Shown: positions 54,101-62,049, counted from the stretch's first letter. The stretch is 64,000 nt of DNA from Chelativorans sp. AA-79 (GCF_029457495.1 NZ_CP120361.1:1116001-1180000), one strand, 5' to 3'. Translations and numbers: made by a program. The notes: a model not told the origin generated them from the letters alone.

Positions 54101-56160
54101 TGCACCGTTTCCACGTCGGCGCGCACGGAGATCATCGCGCCCTTCGGCTGATCCTGCATGAGGCGCCCGCGGGCCGCGACGAGAAGCAGCGCGTCGTCGA
54201 AGGACATCACATTGGCCAGCGTGGCGGCGACGAACTCGCCGACGCTGTGGCCGATCATGGCGTCGGGCTTCACCCCCCGGTCCATCCAGAGCCGGGCCGC
54301 CGCGTATTCGACGAGATAGAGGGCGGGCTGGGTGATCCGCGTGTCCTTCAGCGCGGCGGCCAGATCCTTGTCCGAAGCGTCGCCCGCACGGCACAGGAAC
54401 CGACGGATGTCGATCCCGGCTCGCTGTTCCAGGAGGTGCGCGCCATGGTCGATCCAGCGGGCGAATTCCGGCTCGCTCTCGTAGAGGCCGAAGCCCATGC
54501 CCACATACTGAGCGCCCTGGCCGGGGAACATGAAGACGACCGGCGGCGCCTCGGCCGCCTTGCCGGCGACCGGCCGCTCTGCCTCAAATCCGGCGATGGC
54601 GTCCTCGATGCTGTTTGCGATCACCGCCGAACGATGGGCGAAATGGTGCCTGCCGCTTTGCAGCGTGTAGGCGAGGGCAGGAAGCGGCAAATGCGAGTCA
54701 CGCTTCAGCGCCTGTGCTAGGTTGCGGCGCATCTCGCCCAGCGACCGATCGTTTCGCGCCGACAAGGGAAGGATGTAGCTCGACCTTTGGTCAACCTGCG
54801 CGAGGGTGGGAAGAGCCGGCGCTTCCTCGAGCACCAGATGGACATTGGTGCCGCCTACACCGAAGGAACTGACACCCGCCCGGCGTGGGGAGGCCCCGGC
54901 TGGCCAGTCGTGCAACTCCCGGGGGATGTAGAATGGGCTATCGTCGAGATCGATGCGCGGATTGGGCTTCGAAAAATTTGCCAGGGGAGGGATCTTGGCA
55001 TGCCGCAGCGCCAGCACCGCCTTGATGAGCCCCGTCACGCCGGCGGCGGCATCCAGATGGCCGAGATTGCCCTTCACGGAACCGAGCGCGCAATTCGCCG
55101 GGCCGTCGGCCTTGCCGAAGGCCTGCCTGAGGCCGGCGAACTCGATGGGATCGCCGAGCGGGGTCGCCGTGCCATGGCATTCGATATAGCCGATGGTCGA
55201 CGGATCGATCCCCGCGCTGGCAATGGCGGCGGAGATGGCCTCGGCCTGGCCGGTCACGCTCGGCGCGGTGTAACCCACCTTGCCTGAGCCGTCATTGTTG
55301 ACGCCGTAGCCGAGGATCATCGCGTGGACGTGATCGCCGTCGCGAAGGGCATCCTCCAGGCGCTTGAGGAGCACGACGCCCGCGCCGCTGCCGAAGACGG
55401 TCCCTCCCGCTTCGGCGTCGAACGGGCGGCAGAAGCCGTCCGGCGAAACCATGCCGCCTTCCTGGTGGATATAGCCGCGCTTCTGCGGAAAGGTGATCGA
55501 CACGCCGCCCGCGAGCGCCATGTCGCAGGCATAGGTGAGCAGGTTCTGGCAGGCCTGGGCCACCGCCAGAAGCGATGTCGAGCAGGCGGACTGGATGGTG
55601 AAGGCCGGACCGCGCAGATTGAGCTTGTAGGCCACGCGGGTCGCGAGCGTGTCATTGATCGCCCCGATCAGCTCGGAGAACATGCCGACCTGGTAATTCG
55701 AGGCGAACGCCTCGACTTTCTGCCGATCCGAGAGCACGTTGTTGATGAGATAGGTGCTGAGCGCGGATCCGGCGAAGACGCCCACCTGGCCGGGGCAGGA
55801 ATAAGGATCGTACCCGGCTCCCTCGATCGCCTCCCAGCAGATTTCCAGGAACGTGCGGAACTGCGGATCGAGAAGGGCCGCCTCGCGCGGATACATGCCG
55901 AAGAACTCGGCGTCGAACAGGTCGACGTCCTCCAGATGCGGGCGGGCCGGCACATAGGTCCCGGATGCGCGGATATCGTCCGGGAAAGCGTCTTCCAGCT
56001 CCTCGGGGCGGAAATGGGCAAAGGCGTTTCTGCCTTCGCTCACCATTTGCCAGAGCGCGTCGACCGAGCGGGCGCGCGGGAACCGGCCGGACATGCCGAC
56101 AATGGCGATGCGGCCGAAAGCTTCTTCCTCCATGGATTGATCCTGCAGGTCGTGCGTCAT
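48166..56160 (-). CDS. Hybrid PKS-NRPS: KS-AT-ACP-aminotransferase-C-A-PCP
   Basis: A 2664-residue megasynthase. KS 15-445 with Cys193, His329 and His368. AT 540-850 with G-H-S-V-G (Ser639) and H-A-F-H (735-738), a malonyl-type motif. ACP about 945-1020 (L-G-F-D-S-L, Ser978). A Gln/Met-rich linker, then a GSA-type aminotransferase 1135-1580 with PLP Lys1418 (T-Y-G-K-V-L-G-G-G). C domain 1605-2045, intact H-H-I-V-C-D-G (1735-1741). A domain 2055-2545 with Lys2539; the ten code residues read D-I-L-Q-L-G-M-I-W-K, close to glycine codes. PCP about 2565-2635 (Ser2596). No ketoreductase, so the aminotransferase meets a beta-keto thioester. The domain order matches mycosubtilin MycA and microcystin McyE. 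Confidence 0.93.
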   Translation of the reverse strand: MTHDLQDQSMEEEAFGRIAIVGMSGRFPRARSVDALWQMVSEGRNAFAHFRPEELEDAFPDDIRASGTYVPARPHLEDVDLFDAEFFGMYPREAALLDPQFRTFLEICWEAIEGAGYDPYSCPGQVGVFAGSALSTYLINNVLSDRQKVEAFASNYQVGMFSELIGAINDTLATRVAYKLNLRGPAFTIQSACSTSLLAVAQACQNLLTYACDMALAGGVSITFPQKRGYIHQEGGMVSPDGFCRPFDAEAGGTVFGSGAGVVLLKRLEDALRDGDHVHAMILGYGVNNDGSGKVGYTAPSVTGQAEAISAAIASAGIDPSTIGYIECHGTATPLGDPIEFAGLRQAFGKADGPANCALGSVKGNLGHLDAAAGVTGLIKAVLALRHAKIPPLANFSKPNPRIDLDDSPFYIPRELHDWPAGASPRRAGVSSFGVGGTNVHLVLEEAPALPTLAQVDQRSSYILPLSARNDRSLGEMRRNLAQALKRDSHLPLPALAYTLQSGRHHFAHRSAVIANSIEDAIAGFEAERPVAGKAAEAPPVVFMFPGQGAQYVGMGFGLYESEPEFARWIDHGAHLLEQRAGIDIRRFLCRAGDASDKDLAAALKDTRITQPALYLVEYAAARLWMDRGVKPDAMIGHSVGEFVAATLANVMSFDDALLLVAARGRLMQDQPKGAMISVRADVETVQPHLGEGIEIAAVNAPKLCVISGTFEAADAACARLEAAGIAFSRLHTSHAFHSAMMDEAAAALREETEKLAYGKATIPYVSCVTGGWQTDAVGTSPDYWARHCRDTVHFSDGLATVCRDRKPVLLEVGPGRTLSTFAAQTVDRAGLAGIVQSLPDHDKASAAVPAFAEAHARLWIAGCDLEWPSLPDDARRRLPLPTYAFERQRHWIEAPPPTRQAANPQTTSAGEAASQGGLPQPAPSFGNEAMNAVTPAPSPGRTEKLEAALLALLAEMSGEEIAADSAEATFLELGFDSLFIGQFAQKVEKQYKVKLSFRELLGSIPTVAALARHLDAEMPAEATLTAAPVQPIQAPAQATAAPVMSPLAAGATAGGGLDAIFQSQMQMMQQLFAQQLQAMQAMNAAQPAQPLPAIQAPVQPPVPKPEETAKIADGEIGGGRVRIYKPGARAGDGELSPEKRRFIADLAERYSAKNAGSKAFAAAHRGHLADPRTAAGFRPEWKELVFPLVSDRSKGSRIWDIDGNEYIDLVNGMGQTAFGHAPDFVVDAIRAQADQGFAIGPQTPLAGEVADLIGEMTGHERVTFCNTGSEAVMAAMRVARAVTGREKIVVFGNDYHGQFDEVLVKGRNRNGAPVALPIAPGIPAGSLSNMTVLSYGAPESLDWIRANAEDIAAVIIEPVQSRHPELRPVDFVRELRGIATEREFALVFDEVVTGFRVHPGGMQAVWGIRGDMATYGKVLGGGMPIGVLAGDSRFMDALDGGTWTYGDDSVPMVAPTFFAGTFVRHPLVLAAAKAVLKHIKGEGQALYGRVADRTGKLVEELNVDMAARGIGSGINAYSSWFVTDFGSLDPLGTLFYPQARTLGLHIQDGYPCFLTTTHSEEDFRRIAEIFRESLDTLQSVGILAPSAEPKHAPKPRPPEREIISGELTESQKEIWLAAQAGDEASCSFNESFSLSLEGPLDEDLFARALDVVIARHDALHIRFARAGDRFEMIPDFQIALQKADFRQKDQPEATLDDILAEEATTPFDLAKGPLARARLVRLSDDRHVFVFTAHHIVCDGWSANVILEEMAETYSALLKGSAPDLPPALSFAAYASDFARKEARPETETYWLKQFETVPDLPEMPTDRPRPEHRSFAGGTCTAFIEKDAYKRLKKAGAKSGATLFSTLLAALQVMISRLSGSTDIVVAVPSAGQSLVPDQTLVGHCVNLLPVRQQVEARTSFEQHLRQTQQLVLNAFEHQDYTYGTLVRKLGLKRDPSRLPLTEIQFNLERVAKNAGFEGLAATVTPNPKAFSNFDMFLNMIEGDDGIRIDVDYNGDVYDRSTIERWLGHFNTLVAGLAEGIDKNIADLPLLSEAETRWLVKDLNETASDYDHDRFTFELFAARAAEQPKAIAAVHEGKSITYGALEARSNQLARHIQSKLFIPGMRIALALDRSIDMLVSLLAIMKAGHAYVPLDPGHPQARLGQTMETARVSALICANDGIARLADKGTCVIRMDLERDEIARQDTRPLEPNAFDTEAPAYVIFTSGSTGTPKGVEVSHRALVNFLTSMAKEPGFSSQDTLLAVTTISFDIAGLELYLPLIMGGRVVIANRTEVQDGFALVKLLKASGANVLQATPTLWQMLVEAGLANQPKLRMLCGGEPLPRDLARKLLRIGGELWNMYGPTETTIWSSVARITSGEAPIHIGHPIANTQLYILDAHDRIAPVGVTGELYIGGDGLANGYFDRLDLTEAAFRPIRIDGGLPRRLYNTGDVGRRLPDGTLQLLGRRDNQIKLRGFRIELGEIEAVMARKGGIRQCAVVAAPNRNGDRQLVCHFVADGPEPSADELTTHAKAHLPAHMVPSFWVAASQLPQTANGKLDRKALEKRGVPQRQAAPVRTGPRTPMEEKLSGIWKEVLQVGEIGVDDNLYALGADSLSIFRIAARMMDAGLPLEAKHLMRHPTISDLAGFAEEHAQAPVNGSVAPIPSLRDFRNGARRRVERLT

Positions 56161-58094
56161 GGGAGCCTCCGGCGGAAATGCGTCAGGCTTCTCCTCTGCA
56201 GGTCCGCGCGCGACCGGGCCGTGGGGCCCGACTCGGGACCGGAACGGCCGCTGTCCAGATGCGCCGCGAGCGCACGGATCGTCGGATGCTGAAACACGCT
56301 GACGACATCCACTTCCCTGCCGATGGCCTCCGCGATGGTCGCGTGGACCCGCATGAGCTGGAGCGAGGTGCCGCCGAGATCGAAGAAGTTCTGGTCGAGG
56401 CCGACCCCGGTTCGGCCGAGCACCCGCTCCCAGATCTCCCGCACCACCGCTTCTGTGCCGGCGATGGAGGCGTCCGCCGTGCCCGGTGCCGCCTCCGATG
56501 CGGGCGGCAGCGGCAGCTTGGCGCGATCGATCTTGCCGGCCTGGTTCATCGGGAACTGCTCCAACACGATCCCCAGGCTCGGGATCATGTGCTGCGGCAG
56601 GATCGTTCTGAGCGTCGAAAGGATCGCGTTCGCAAACTCTTCCCCGGCCGTCGCTAGGGGCAGGCGCGGCTTCAGATAGGCGACAATCCGCCTGCCCGCC
56701 GCACCCTCTTGGCAGGTGACGATCGCATCGGCAAGCCGCGCATCGCGCCGCAACGCGGCCTCGATCTCGTCGAGCTCGATGCGTTTCCCGTCGATCTTGA
56801 TCTGCCGGTCGCGGCGGCCGCGGAAATGCAGGATGCCGTCGCCGTCCACGACGGCGAGGTCGCCCGTCAGATAACAGCGCGTCGCATCGCCCTCCGCCGT
56901 CCTGACCGTGACGAAACGCTCCCGCGTCAGGTCCGGCCGGTTCAGATACCCGATCGCCAGCCCGTCGCCGGAAACCGCGAGCTGACCTTCCGCGCCCGCC
57001 GGAACCTCATTGAGATCGTCATCGAGGATGTGGACGCGGCCGTGGGCGATGGTGCGACCGATCGGGATCTCGTGACCTTCGAAATCCGGCGGGATCGTGT
57101 AGGCGGAAGCCATCACGGTCACCTCGGTCGGGCCATAGGCGTTCGTCAGGGCGCAGCGGGGATTGGCGCGCAGGAAGCGCCTGGCATGAGCGGCGGAGGC
57201 CACTTCGCCGCCGAAGAGCACGTGCCGCAGCGAGGGAAAGCCGCCGCGCCGGTGCTCGACCAGCAGGTGGAAGAGCCCCGTCGTCAGAAGCATGACGGTG
57301 ACGCCCTCGCCGTCGATGACATCCGCGATGCGTTGCAGCGAAAGCGTGCGGTCGCCGATCCCCACCAGCCTGCAGCCGTTGAGCAGCGCGCTCCAGATTT
57401 CGAACGTGGCGGCGTCGAATGCGATCGTGGCGGTATGCAGCACCACGTCCTCGGGCCGAAGCTCGACATAGTTCTGGCCGCGCACCAGCCGTGCAATGCC
57501 GCGATGCGGGATGACCACGCCCTTGGGTCGACCGGTGGAGCCGGAGGTGTACATGACATAGGCCGCGTCGTCGCCCGAGACCGAAACGCGTGGTGCAGGG
57601 CGTGAGAGGCCCCTCAAGCCGGCAAGAGCCGCATCGAGGTCGACGATCCCGTCACCTGTTCCCCGTAGAGCCGCGATCTTCGCGCGGCTCGTGCCGTCCA
57701 CGAACATGACCTTCGGCGCGCTTTCCCCGATCATGTAACCCAGCAGCTCTTCGGGATAGGCGGGGTCGAACGGTGCATAGGCTGCGCCGGCCTTCAGCGT
57801 GGCAAGCATCGCGACCACCGTCTTCAGAGAACGCGGCAGGAAAAGACCGACGATATCGCCCTTCGCCACGCCGAACGCGGCGAGCTCAGAGGCCAGCGCC
57901 GAGGAAAGGCGGTCGAGCTCAGCATAGGTCAGCCGCTCCTGCCCGAATCCGACCGCGACGGCGTTCGGCCTTGCCGCCGCCTGCTCGCTCACCTGGTCAT
58001 GAACGCTGCGCTCGCGGTCGTAGCCGACGGCCGGGAAAACCGCCGCGGTCCCCACCTGTCCGGAGAAGTCAGCCCGACCTTCGTTCATATTCAT
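56157..58094 (-). CDS. NRPS loading protein: A-PCP
   Basis: A 645-residue adenylation plus carrier protein, counted from ATG 58094; a TTG at 58133 would add 13 residues and neither has a strong ribosome site. The A domain shows Y-T-S-G-S-T-G-R-P-K-G (A3), N-A-Y-G-P-T-E (A5), Y-L-T-G-D-L-A (A7) and the A10 lysine in N-Q-A-G-K-I-D-R. Code residues read D-A-F-L-L-G-A-V-M-K, nearest to leucine-type codes; the Asp at the first position implies a normal alpha-amino acid. The PCP has F-F-D-L-G-G-T-S-L. There is no condensation domain, so this is the starter unit, handed to the KS of the next protein. ATGA overlap joins the genes. Confidence 0.9.
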   Translation of the reverse strand: MNMNEGRADFSGQVGTAAVFPAVGYDRERSVHDQVSEQAAARPNAVAVGFGQERLTYAELDRLSSALASELAAFGVAKGDIVGLFLPRSLKTVVAMLATLKAGAAYAPFDPAYPEELLGYMIGESAPKVMFVDGTSRAKIAALRGTGDGIVDLDAALAGLRGLSRPAPRVSVSGDDAAYVMYTSGSTGRPKGVVIPHRGIARLVRGQNYVELRPEDVVLHTATIAFDAATFEIWSALLNGCRLVGIGDRTLSLQRIADVIDGEGVTVMLLTTGLFHLLVEHRRGGFPSLRHVLFGGEVASAAHARRFLRANPRCALTNAYGPTEVTVMASAYTIPPDFEGHEIPIGRTIAHGRVHILDDDLNEVPAGAEGQLAVSGDGLAIGYLNRPDLTRERFVTVRTAEGDATRCYLTGDLAVVDGDGILHFRGRRDRQIKIDGKRIELDEIEAALRRDARLADAIVTCQEGAAGRRIVAYLKPRLPLATAGEEFANAILSTLRTILPQHMIPSLGIVLEQFPMNQAGKIDRAKLPLPPASEAAPGTADASIAGTEAVVREIWERVLGRTGVGLDQNFFDLGGTSLQLMRVHATIAEAIGREVDVVSVFQHPTIRALAAHLDSGRSGPESGPTARSRADLQRRSLTHFRRRLP

Positions 58095-58158
58095 TCCAGC
58101 ACCCGCGTCGAAGTGGCCTGCGCCGGCTGTCAATGATGCCAGAGAGCCCCCGTTCGTT

Positions 58159-58207
58159 CAGCATGGAAGTTAGTGAAATCAAAGATTTACGTGATCATTC
58201 CATGCTG
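58159..58207. promoter_or_regulatory. Nested dyad upstream of the NRPS operon
   Basis: CAGCATGGAA (58159-58168) and TTCCATGCTG (58198-58207) are perfect 10-base inverted arms. Between them AAATC-AAA-GATTT (58176-58188) is a second perfect dyad centred within one base of the first. The inside is AT-rich in a GC-rich neighbourhood. It lies 65 bases before the A-PCP start, so it is a likely operator or leader structure of the NRPS operon. Confidence 0.55.
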
Positions 58208-58396
58208 CTTGTGCGAAGGATTTCACGCGCAGCGCAAAAGAAACAGATAGTCATCCGGATGAGCGCGGCCTGACCGGAAGCTGTATTCCCTGCGCGAGAT
58301 AGGCCGTTCGGTGAAGGAGGCTTTCCTGCGGGGCAGGGGCCTGCCTCAAAGCAGTAGCGTCACCACCTGCAAGCCGCCTGGAATCCGGGAAAGGGC

Positions 58397-59221
58397 TCAA
58401 TCCGCTCGATAGGCGCGGACATAGTCCACATACATATAGGAGGGATCGGGCGCGTCCTCTTTCGAAAGGCCGTCCACCATCGCCAGGTTGAGCAGGATAT
58501 AGAGCGGCTGCCGATGTTCTTCCTGCGTCTCGGTCTTCCACATGAACTTGCGGTCGAAATAGAAGCGGATCCAGTCCTGGTCGACCTGGACGCCGTAAGT
58601 GTGGAAATCCGCCGGATCGGCGTCGCCGAAGACTTCGTTGCGCGTGTAGCGCGAGTAGTGCCGGCCGTCGCGGTACCAGACGTGAACGACGGACGAGTAG
58701 CCGTCGGGCTTGTCGCCGTAGAACTCCATCACGTCGATTTCCGCGGTGTAGCTCGAGCGATCCTTGCCGATCAGCCAGAAGGCCGGCCAGAGACCGGGAC
58801 CCTCCGGCAGGCGCGCGCGCATTTCGAAATAGCCATATTGCTGCGCGAAGCCTTCGCCCTTCGGGTCGACGGAAGCGAGCAGGCCGGACCGCCACTTGCC
58901 ATCCTCTCCCTTGCGCGCTTCGATGCGCAGGATCCCGTCCTTGACGGTGAAGGGAAAGTCGTCCGCAGGGTTCGCGAAACGTGCGCCGCCGAAATCGCCC
59001 GACCATGGCGTGTGTGCGATCCATCGGGTGCCCGGCCCCCACGGAGAGACGCTGAGCGTGTCGAAATCCTCGGTAAAGGAAAGGCTCATCTGGCCGAGAT
59101 CGAGCTCGTCCTCCGCGGCGTCGCCTGCGGCCGATGATGCGGCAAGAAAGGCCGCGAAGGCCGCGGCGCCGATAAGCGTCTCGAAAACCCGTTTGGAATG
59201 TTTCATCGAAGACCGTCTCAT
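58397..59221 (-). CDS. Secreted GH16 beta-glucanase (ExoK/ExsH-like)
   Basis: A 274-residue exported glycoside hydrolase. A signal peptide covers about residues 1-36 (basic start, T-L-I-G-A-A-A-F-A-A-F-L-A-A, cleavage after G-D-A-A). The catalytic domain shows G-L-W-P-A-F-W-L-I-G and the family 16 signature A-E-I-D-V-M-E-F-Y-G with both catalytic Glu residues, then H-T-Y-G-V-Q-V-D. In rhizobial EPS loci such enzymes trim the polymer to a low-mass form. ATG 59221 is chosen because GGGGAAG lies 6 bases upstream. It lies 302 bases before the NRPS start on the same strand and may or may not be co-transcribed. Confidence 0.88.
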   Translation of the reverse strand: MRRSSMKHSKRVFETLIGAAAFAAFLAASSAAGDAAEDELDLGQMSLSFTEDFDTLSVSPWGPGTRWIAHTPWSGDFGGARFANPADDFPFTVKDGILRIEARKGEDGKWRSGLLASVDPKGEGFAQQYGYFEMRARLPEGPGLWPAFWLIGKDRSSYTAEIDVMEFYGDKPDGYSSVVHVWYRDGRHYSRYTRNEVFGDADPADFHTYGVQVDQDWIRFYFDRKFMWKTETQEEHRQPLYILLNLAMVDGLSKEDAPDPSYMYVDYVRAYRAD

Positions 59222-59380
59222 CGGACACTTCCCCATTCACTATAGCCGAAGCAGGAGCCGCAAATAGTCGGGCGAAAGCCGCCCGCCATCCTTCATAAGG
59301 GGTAGGGCGAGGTGGAAGGACTGGGGAGCGGCTCTGTGCTAGCGTGACCTTCAGCCGTAAGTGGTCGCGGGGGCGCCGGC

Positions 59381-60832
59381 GTGTCAATCGAACTGATCGG
59401 ATTGCTGACCATCGTCTTGGGCATGATGGTGTTTTTCGCGCCCGTCCACAGGGCCTTCTTCATCATGGTCGTCTCCACGCTTTTCGGAGCGGGAGCCGCA
59501 TTCAGCCTGCCCAGCCTCGGCGGGGCGTCGGTGCTGGTGTCCAGCCTCTTCCTCGTCTTTTACTGCCTGCGCATCTACATGGCTTTCGGCGAGGGACCAC
59601 TGCTTGCCGCCTTCGCCCCGCCTCGTGCCGGTTTCTGGCTGCTCGTCCTGACACTTTACGCGGTGGCGAGCGCGTTCTTCCTGCCCCGCCTTCTGGAGGA
59701 CGCGACGGAAACCATGACCGTCCAGCGGCTCGTGGGCGGGCGCAGCTCCATCTCGCTCATCCCGCTGGGGCCTTCCACGAACAACATCACGCAGGCCTTC
59801 TATGCGCTCGGGGGGCTCGCCTGCTTCGGCATCACCTTCTCCTATCTGCGCTCGGCGGGCTCATCGGAGCGTCTGGTAAACGCCATGCTCGCGCTGGCCG
59901 GCGCGAATATCGCGTTCGCCGTCCTGGACGTGGTCACCTATTACGGGGGTGGCGCCCATCTGTTCGATTTCGTGCGGACAGCCAACTACGCCCTGCTGAC
60001 GGATTTCGAGAAGGCGGGGTTCAAGCGCATCTCAGGCACGTTTGCGGAGGCGTCCGCGTTTGCAGGCTATACTTCCGTGCTCTTCGCCTTCGTCGCCAGC
60101 CTCTGGCTGGACCGGGTACGCTCACCGCTCACCGGAGTGGTCGCGGGGCTCCTCCTCGTCCTCCTGGTCCTGTCCACTTCGGCGACCGGGATGGTTTCGC
60201 TGGCCGTCGTCGCGTTGTTCCTGGGAATGCGGTCCGCCCGGTGGTCATTGGGGCGGAACCCGGCCGGAAGGCCGGCTTTCCTGGCCTCCGTCGTCCTTGT
60301 TCTGCCGCTGGCCGCCCTGTTTGCCGTGATCGCGATGCCCGATGCGGTGGAGGGCATGATGGGCTATCTGAACGAGATCCTCTTTTCGAAGCTGGACAGC
60401 CAGTCCGGACGCGAGAGGTTCATGTGGAACGCCGTCGCCTATCAGGTGTTTCTGGACACCTGGGGATGGGGCGCGGGTCTCGGGAGCGCGCGCGCCTCGA
60501 GCTATCTTCTCGTGCTCCTTTCCAATGTGGGCCTGCCGGGCACCTTCCTGTTCGTGGTCTTCGTCTCCTCCCTGCTCCTCCCGCGCCTCGGCGCGAATGG
60601 TGCGGAACTCGGGCTGGACGAGAAGGCCGGCAGGGCCTGCCGGGCGGGGCTCGTCGCCGGTCTTGCCGAAGCACTGGCCTCGGGCACGGTTTATGACCTG
60701 GGGCTTCTCTTCTATGTGCTGGCGGCTGCCGTCGTGGCTCTCCGCGTGCCCGTGCGCGAGGAAAGCAAGGCGCCTGAAGCCGTACGCGGGCAGGGAAAAT
60801 CGCTAGCGCCTTTCAGGGGAGCCGGGCCGTGA
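59381..60832 (+). CDS. O-antigen ligase/Wzy-type polysaccharide polymerase (ExoQ-like)
   Basis: A 483-residue membrane protein with about 10-11 helices, beginning at GTG 59381 (S-I-E-L-I-G-L-L-T-I-V-L-G-M-M-V). A large periplasmic loop lies around 330-375, including S-K-L-D-S-Q-S-G-R-E-R-F-M-W; Arg in this loop is typical of the Wzy/WaaL/ExoQ family. It polymerises lipid-linked repeat units after the flippase. It overlaps the pyruvyl transferase gene as GTGA. It is separated from the other EPS genes by the NRPS region. Confidence 0.8.
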   Translation: MSIELIGLLTIVLGMMVFFAPVHRAFFIMVVSTLFGAGAAFSLPSLGGASVLVSSLFLVFYCLRIYMAFGEGPLLAAFAPPRAGFWLLVLTLYAVASAFFLPRLLEDATETMTVQRLVGGRSSISLIPLGPSTNNITQAFYALGGLACFGITFSYLRSAGSSERLVNAMLALAGANIAFAVLDVVTYYGGGAHLFDFVRTANYALLTDFEKAGFKRISGTFAEASAFAGYTSVLFAFVASLWLDRVRSPLTGVVAGLLLVLLVLSTSATGMVSLAVVALFLGMRSARWSLGRNPAGRPAFLASVVLVLPLAALFAVIAMPDAVEGMMGYLNEILFSKLDSQSGRERFMWNAVAYQVFLDTWGWGAGLGSARASSYLLVLLSNVGLPGTFLFVVFVSSLLLPRLGANGAELGLDEKAGRACRAGLVAGLAEALASGTVYDLGLLFYVLAAAVVALRVPVREESKAPEAVRGQGKSLAPFRGAGP

Positions 60833-62049
60833 AAATCCTGATCTTCAACGTCAAATACAGTCCCAATCTGGGGGACGGAGTCCTCGCCGCATGCCTGGAG
60901 CACGGCTTGATGCGGGAAGGCCGGGACGTCACGGTCGAGACGATCGATATCGCCGGGCGTGAAGAGTACCGCTTTCAGGGTCCGGGCCGAATGCGCGCGC
61001 TTTCCCTGCTCCGCCTTCTGCCGGCACCGCTGCGTGCCGCCGCAGTGACTTTCGTCCTTCGGAGCCGCCTGCGCGATATGAAAGCGCACTGGCTTAAGCG
61101 TATCGAGGAGGCCGATGCGGTCGTGGTCGGCGGCGGTAACCTGTTTCAAGACGATGACCTGAACTTTCCGCTCAAGCTCAATGCGGTTCTGGAGGGGGTC
61201 GATCTGGCGGGCAAGCCGCTCGCCGTGTTCGCCGTCGGCGTCACCGCTCACTGGTCCGCGCGGGCGAGACGACTTTTCGCGCGGCTGCTCGACTGCCCGG
61301 TCGTCCATGTCTCCGTTCGTGACGGTCATGCCCGCGAGAACTGGATCGCCCACTTCGGCAACCGTTTCGAAGTGGAGGTGACTCCCGATCCGGGTCTCCT
61401 TGCCCGGAACCTCCCGTCAGGCCCGGCACTCCCCTATGTCGGCCCTCCAGTGGTCGGGTTGGGCGTGACGCACCCGCTGGTGCTGCGGCGGCATGCGGGC
61501 ATTCCCGACGCGCAGATACCCTTGTCTTCGGCGGCCGAACACCGCCTGCTCGTGCGATGGCTGGTCGATGCCGGGTGCCGCGTGATGCTCTTCACCAATG
61601 GTGCGGACGAGGATGAGCGTTTCATGCGGCAGGTCGTCGCCGGCTCGGTTTGCGAGGACTGCGTCCAAGCCGGGTCTGTGGTGCTGGCGGAGCGGCCTTC
61701 CACACCGGACGACCTCGTCGCCACGATCGGCCGCTCAGCCGTCGTCATCGCGCACAGGTTGCATGCGAGCATCGTGGCCTATTCGCTCGGAATCCCCTGC
61801 GTGGGGCTCGGCTGGGACCAAAAGGTCAAAAGCTTCTATGAAGAGACAGGCCGTGCGGACTTCTTTCTCCGGGGAAAGGACGTGAAGCCGGCCGATGTCG
61901 GCGCGCATGCCCTTCGGGCATTGGAGGCGGGAATCGCTTCGGGCGACCATGCCCGGCAGCTCAAGAGAGCCGAGACGGGCCTGGTTCGGCTGACTGAACG
62001 TCTGCGCAGCGCAACCGGGCAGTATCTCCCTGGCAGGGCAAGAATATAA
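60829..62049 (+). CDS. Polysaccharide pyruvyl transferase family protein
   Basis: A 406-residue enzyme of the polysaccharide pyruvyl transferase family (ExoV/CsaB/GumL-like), which adds ketal-linked pyruvate from PEP to sugars. It has the start I-F-N-V-K-Y-S-P-N-L-G-D, the V-V-V-G-G-G-N-L-F-Q-D motif, and the C-terminal A-H-R-L-H-A-S-I-V-A-Y-S-L-G-I-P-C-V motif with the family His. Start GTG 60829 overlaps the polymerase stop. Pyruvate would give the polymer negative charge. Confidence 0.88.
   Translation: MKILIFNVKYSPNLGDGVLAACLEHGLMREGRDVTVETIDIAGREEYRFQGPGRMRALSLLRLLPAPLRAAAVTFVLRSRLRDMKAHWLKRIEEADAVVVGGGNLFQDDDLNFPLKLNAVLEGVDLAGKPLAVFAVGVTAHWSARARRLFARLLDCPVVHVSVRDGHARENWIAHFGNRFEVEVTPDPGLLARNLPSGPALPYVGPPVVGLGVTHPLVLRRHAGIPDAQIPLSSAAEHRLLVRWLVDAGCRVMLFTNGADEDERFMRQVVAGSVCEDCVQAGSVVLAERPSTPDDLVATIGRSAVVIAHRLHASIVAYSLGIPCVGLGWDQKVKSFYEETGRADFFLRGKDVKPADVGAHALRALEAGIASGDHARQLKRAETGLVRLTERLRSATGQYLPGRARI

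Noticed and set aside
56157..58133. TTGACA at the far start of the A-PCP frame as a promoter -35 box
   Set aside because: No -10 box stands at a suitable distance, and it lies inside or at the edge of the coding frame.
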